This document shows, piece by piece, positions 5,146 through 5,545 of a DNA stretch of 5,545 nt. The stretch covers positions 1 to 5,545 of the forward strand of contig CABSZR010000104.1 of assembly GCA_902482185.1 (NCBI GenBank), written 5' to 3'. The position numbers and the translations under genes were made by a program. Position 1 is the stretch's first letter. Each line of letters starts with the position of its first letter. The DNA comes from an uncultured Collinsella sp. (GTDB lineage Bacteria > Actinomycetota > Coriobacteriia > Coriobacteriales > Coriobacteriaceae). The notes under the pieces were generated by a model that worked only from the letters and a program-made list of their open reading frames with translations, had not been told where the DNA came from and ran no database searches.

Positions 5146-5545
5146 TTAGTCCAGGTCGTCGGCAGCAAAGTTGTCGATCGGGGCGAAGGGATCGGCCACG
5201 GGGACAACCGGGTCAGCGACGGGCAGCGGCTCGGCGGGAACAGTCACCGCAGGAGAAGCGGCAGAACCGACCGGCGTGGAGGCCATAAGGTCGGACGGGA
5301 AGGAATTCTGCGCATCGTCCATGAAGTGCTGGATGAGCTTGAGGTACTCGGCCTTAAACTCCTCACGGGAAGCCTTAAGACGGTCGATCTCCTCAAGCTC
5401 GGCCTGCTTCTCGGTCAGGGCCTGACGGATGACCTCGCGGGCCTTGGCATCGGCTTCGTTGCGGATGCGCTCAGCGTTCTCGTTGGCGTCGTTGACAATG
5501 CCCTCGGCGGTCTGCTGGGCAGCAATCAGCGCAGCGGAGATCTGG
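5146..5545 (-). CDS. divIVA: DivIVA-type cell division / polar growth protein, C-terminal part only
   Basis: The last 132 residues are present; the N-terminus lies beyond the right edge. The visible part opens with ISAALIAAQQTAEGIVNDA and continues as an Ala/Glu/Arg-rich helix with NEADAKAREVIRQAL and then REEFKAEYLKLIQHFMDDA. This heptad-like, charged coiled coil is the pattern of DivIVA/Wag31 proteins, which gather at curved membranes at poles and septa and organise division or polar growth. After the coiled coil, about 45 residues form a Pro/Val/Ala-rich tail with two PVADP units (5209-5223 and 5188-5202) and an acidic end, DNFAADDLD. The membrane-binding N-terminal domain that would prove the assignment cannot be seen. 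Another coiled-coil protein, for example an ATP synthase b-like helix, is less likely. A strong terminator follows the gene, which converges on the nitroreductase gene. Confidence 0.8.
   Translation of the reverse strand, partial: QISAALIAAQQTAEGIVNDANENAERIRNEADAKAREVIRQALTEKQAELEEIDRLKASREEFKAEYLKLIQHFMDDAQNSFPSDLMASTPVGSAASPAVTVPAEPLPVADPVVPVADPFAPIDNFAADDLD

Overview
The window looks like chromosomal DNA of a fairly high-GC Gram-positive bacterium. The C-ending codons, SD sequences of the AAAGGA/GGAGG type, the DivIVA-type protein and the style of the other proteins suggest an actinobacterium. My best guess is a gut Coriobacteriia member such as Collinsella, but no rRNA or other decisive marker is present, so this is inference.

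Layout. A block of three minus-strand genes fills the left part. First is a truncated microbial-type PARG/macrodomain protein (TIGR02452-like) that runs off the left edge (1-922). Next is a seven-helix Bax inhibitor-1/YccA-type membrane protein (1061-1756), closed by a strong intrinsic terminator. Third is a small protein I cannot name (1835-2173). A divergent intergenic region (2174-2421) follows. It holds a candidate minus-strand promoter and, on the plus strand, a perfect Shine-Dalgarno sequence that leads into a three-codon mini-ORF rather than into the next gene. Then comes a plus-strand pair: a PiT-family inorganic phosphate transporter (2422-3471) and its PhoU-like/DUF47 accessory protein (3539-4162). 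These two very probably form a phosphate-uptake operon.

Directly after the accessory gene is a 115-bp element with 25-bp perfect inverted arms, 10-bp imperfect terminal inverted repeats and a possible ATT duplication on each side. It looks like a MITE or REP-like hairpin. To its right, about 380 bp of plus-strand DNA is depleted in C and rich in G and T. This stretch covers the leader and the first ~71 codons of a nitroreductase-family flavoprotein gene (4448-4978), after which the same gene returns to C-ending codons. A plus-strand terminator (5027-5064) and a minus-strand terminator (5090-5119) separate this gene from the convergent C-terminal part of a DivIVA-type coiled-coil protein, cut by the right edge (5146-5545).

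Most of the window is ordinary housekeeping content. The points most worth a second look are the hairpin element, the abrupt codon-usage switch inside the nitroreductase gene, the altered catalytic motif of the PARG-like protein, and the phosphate transporter leader. I see no clear sign of a wholly new multi-gene system.
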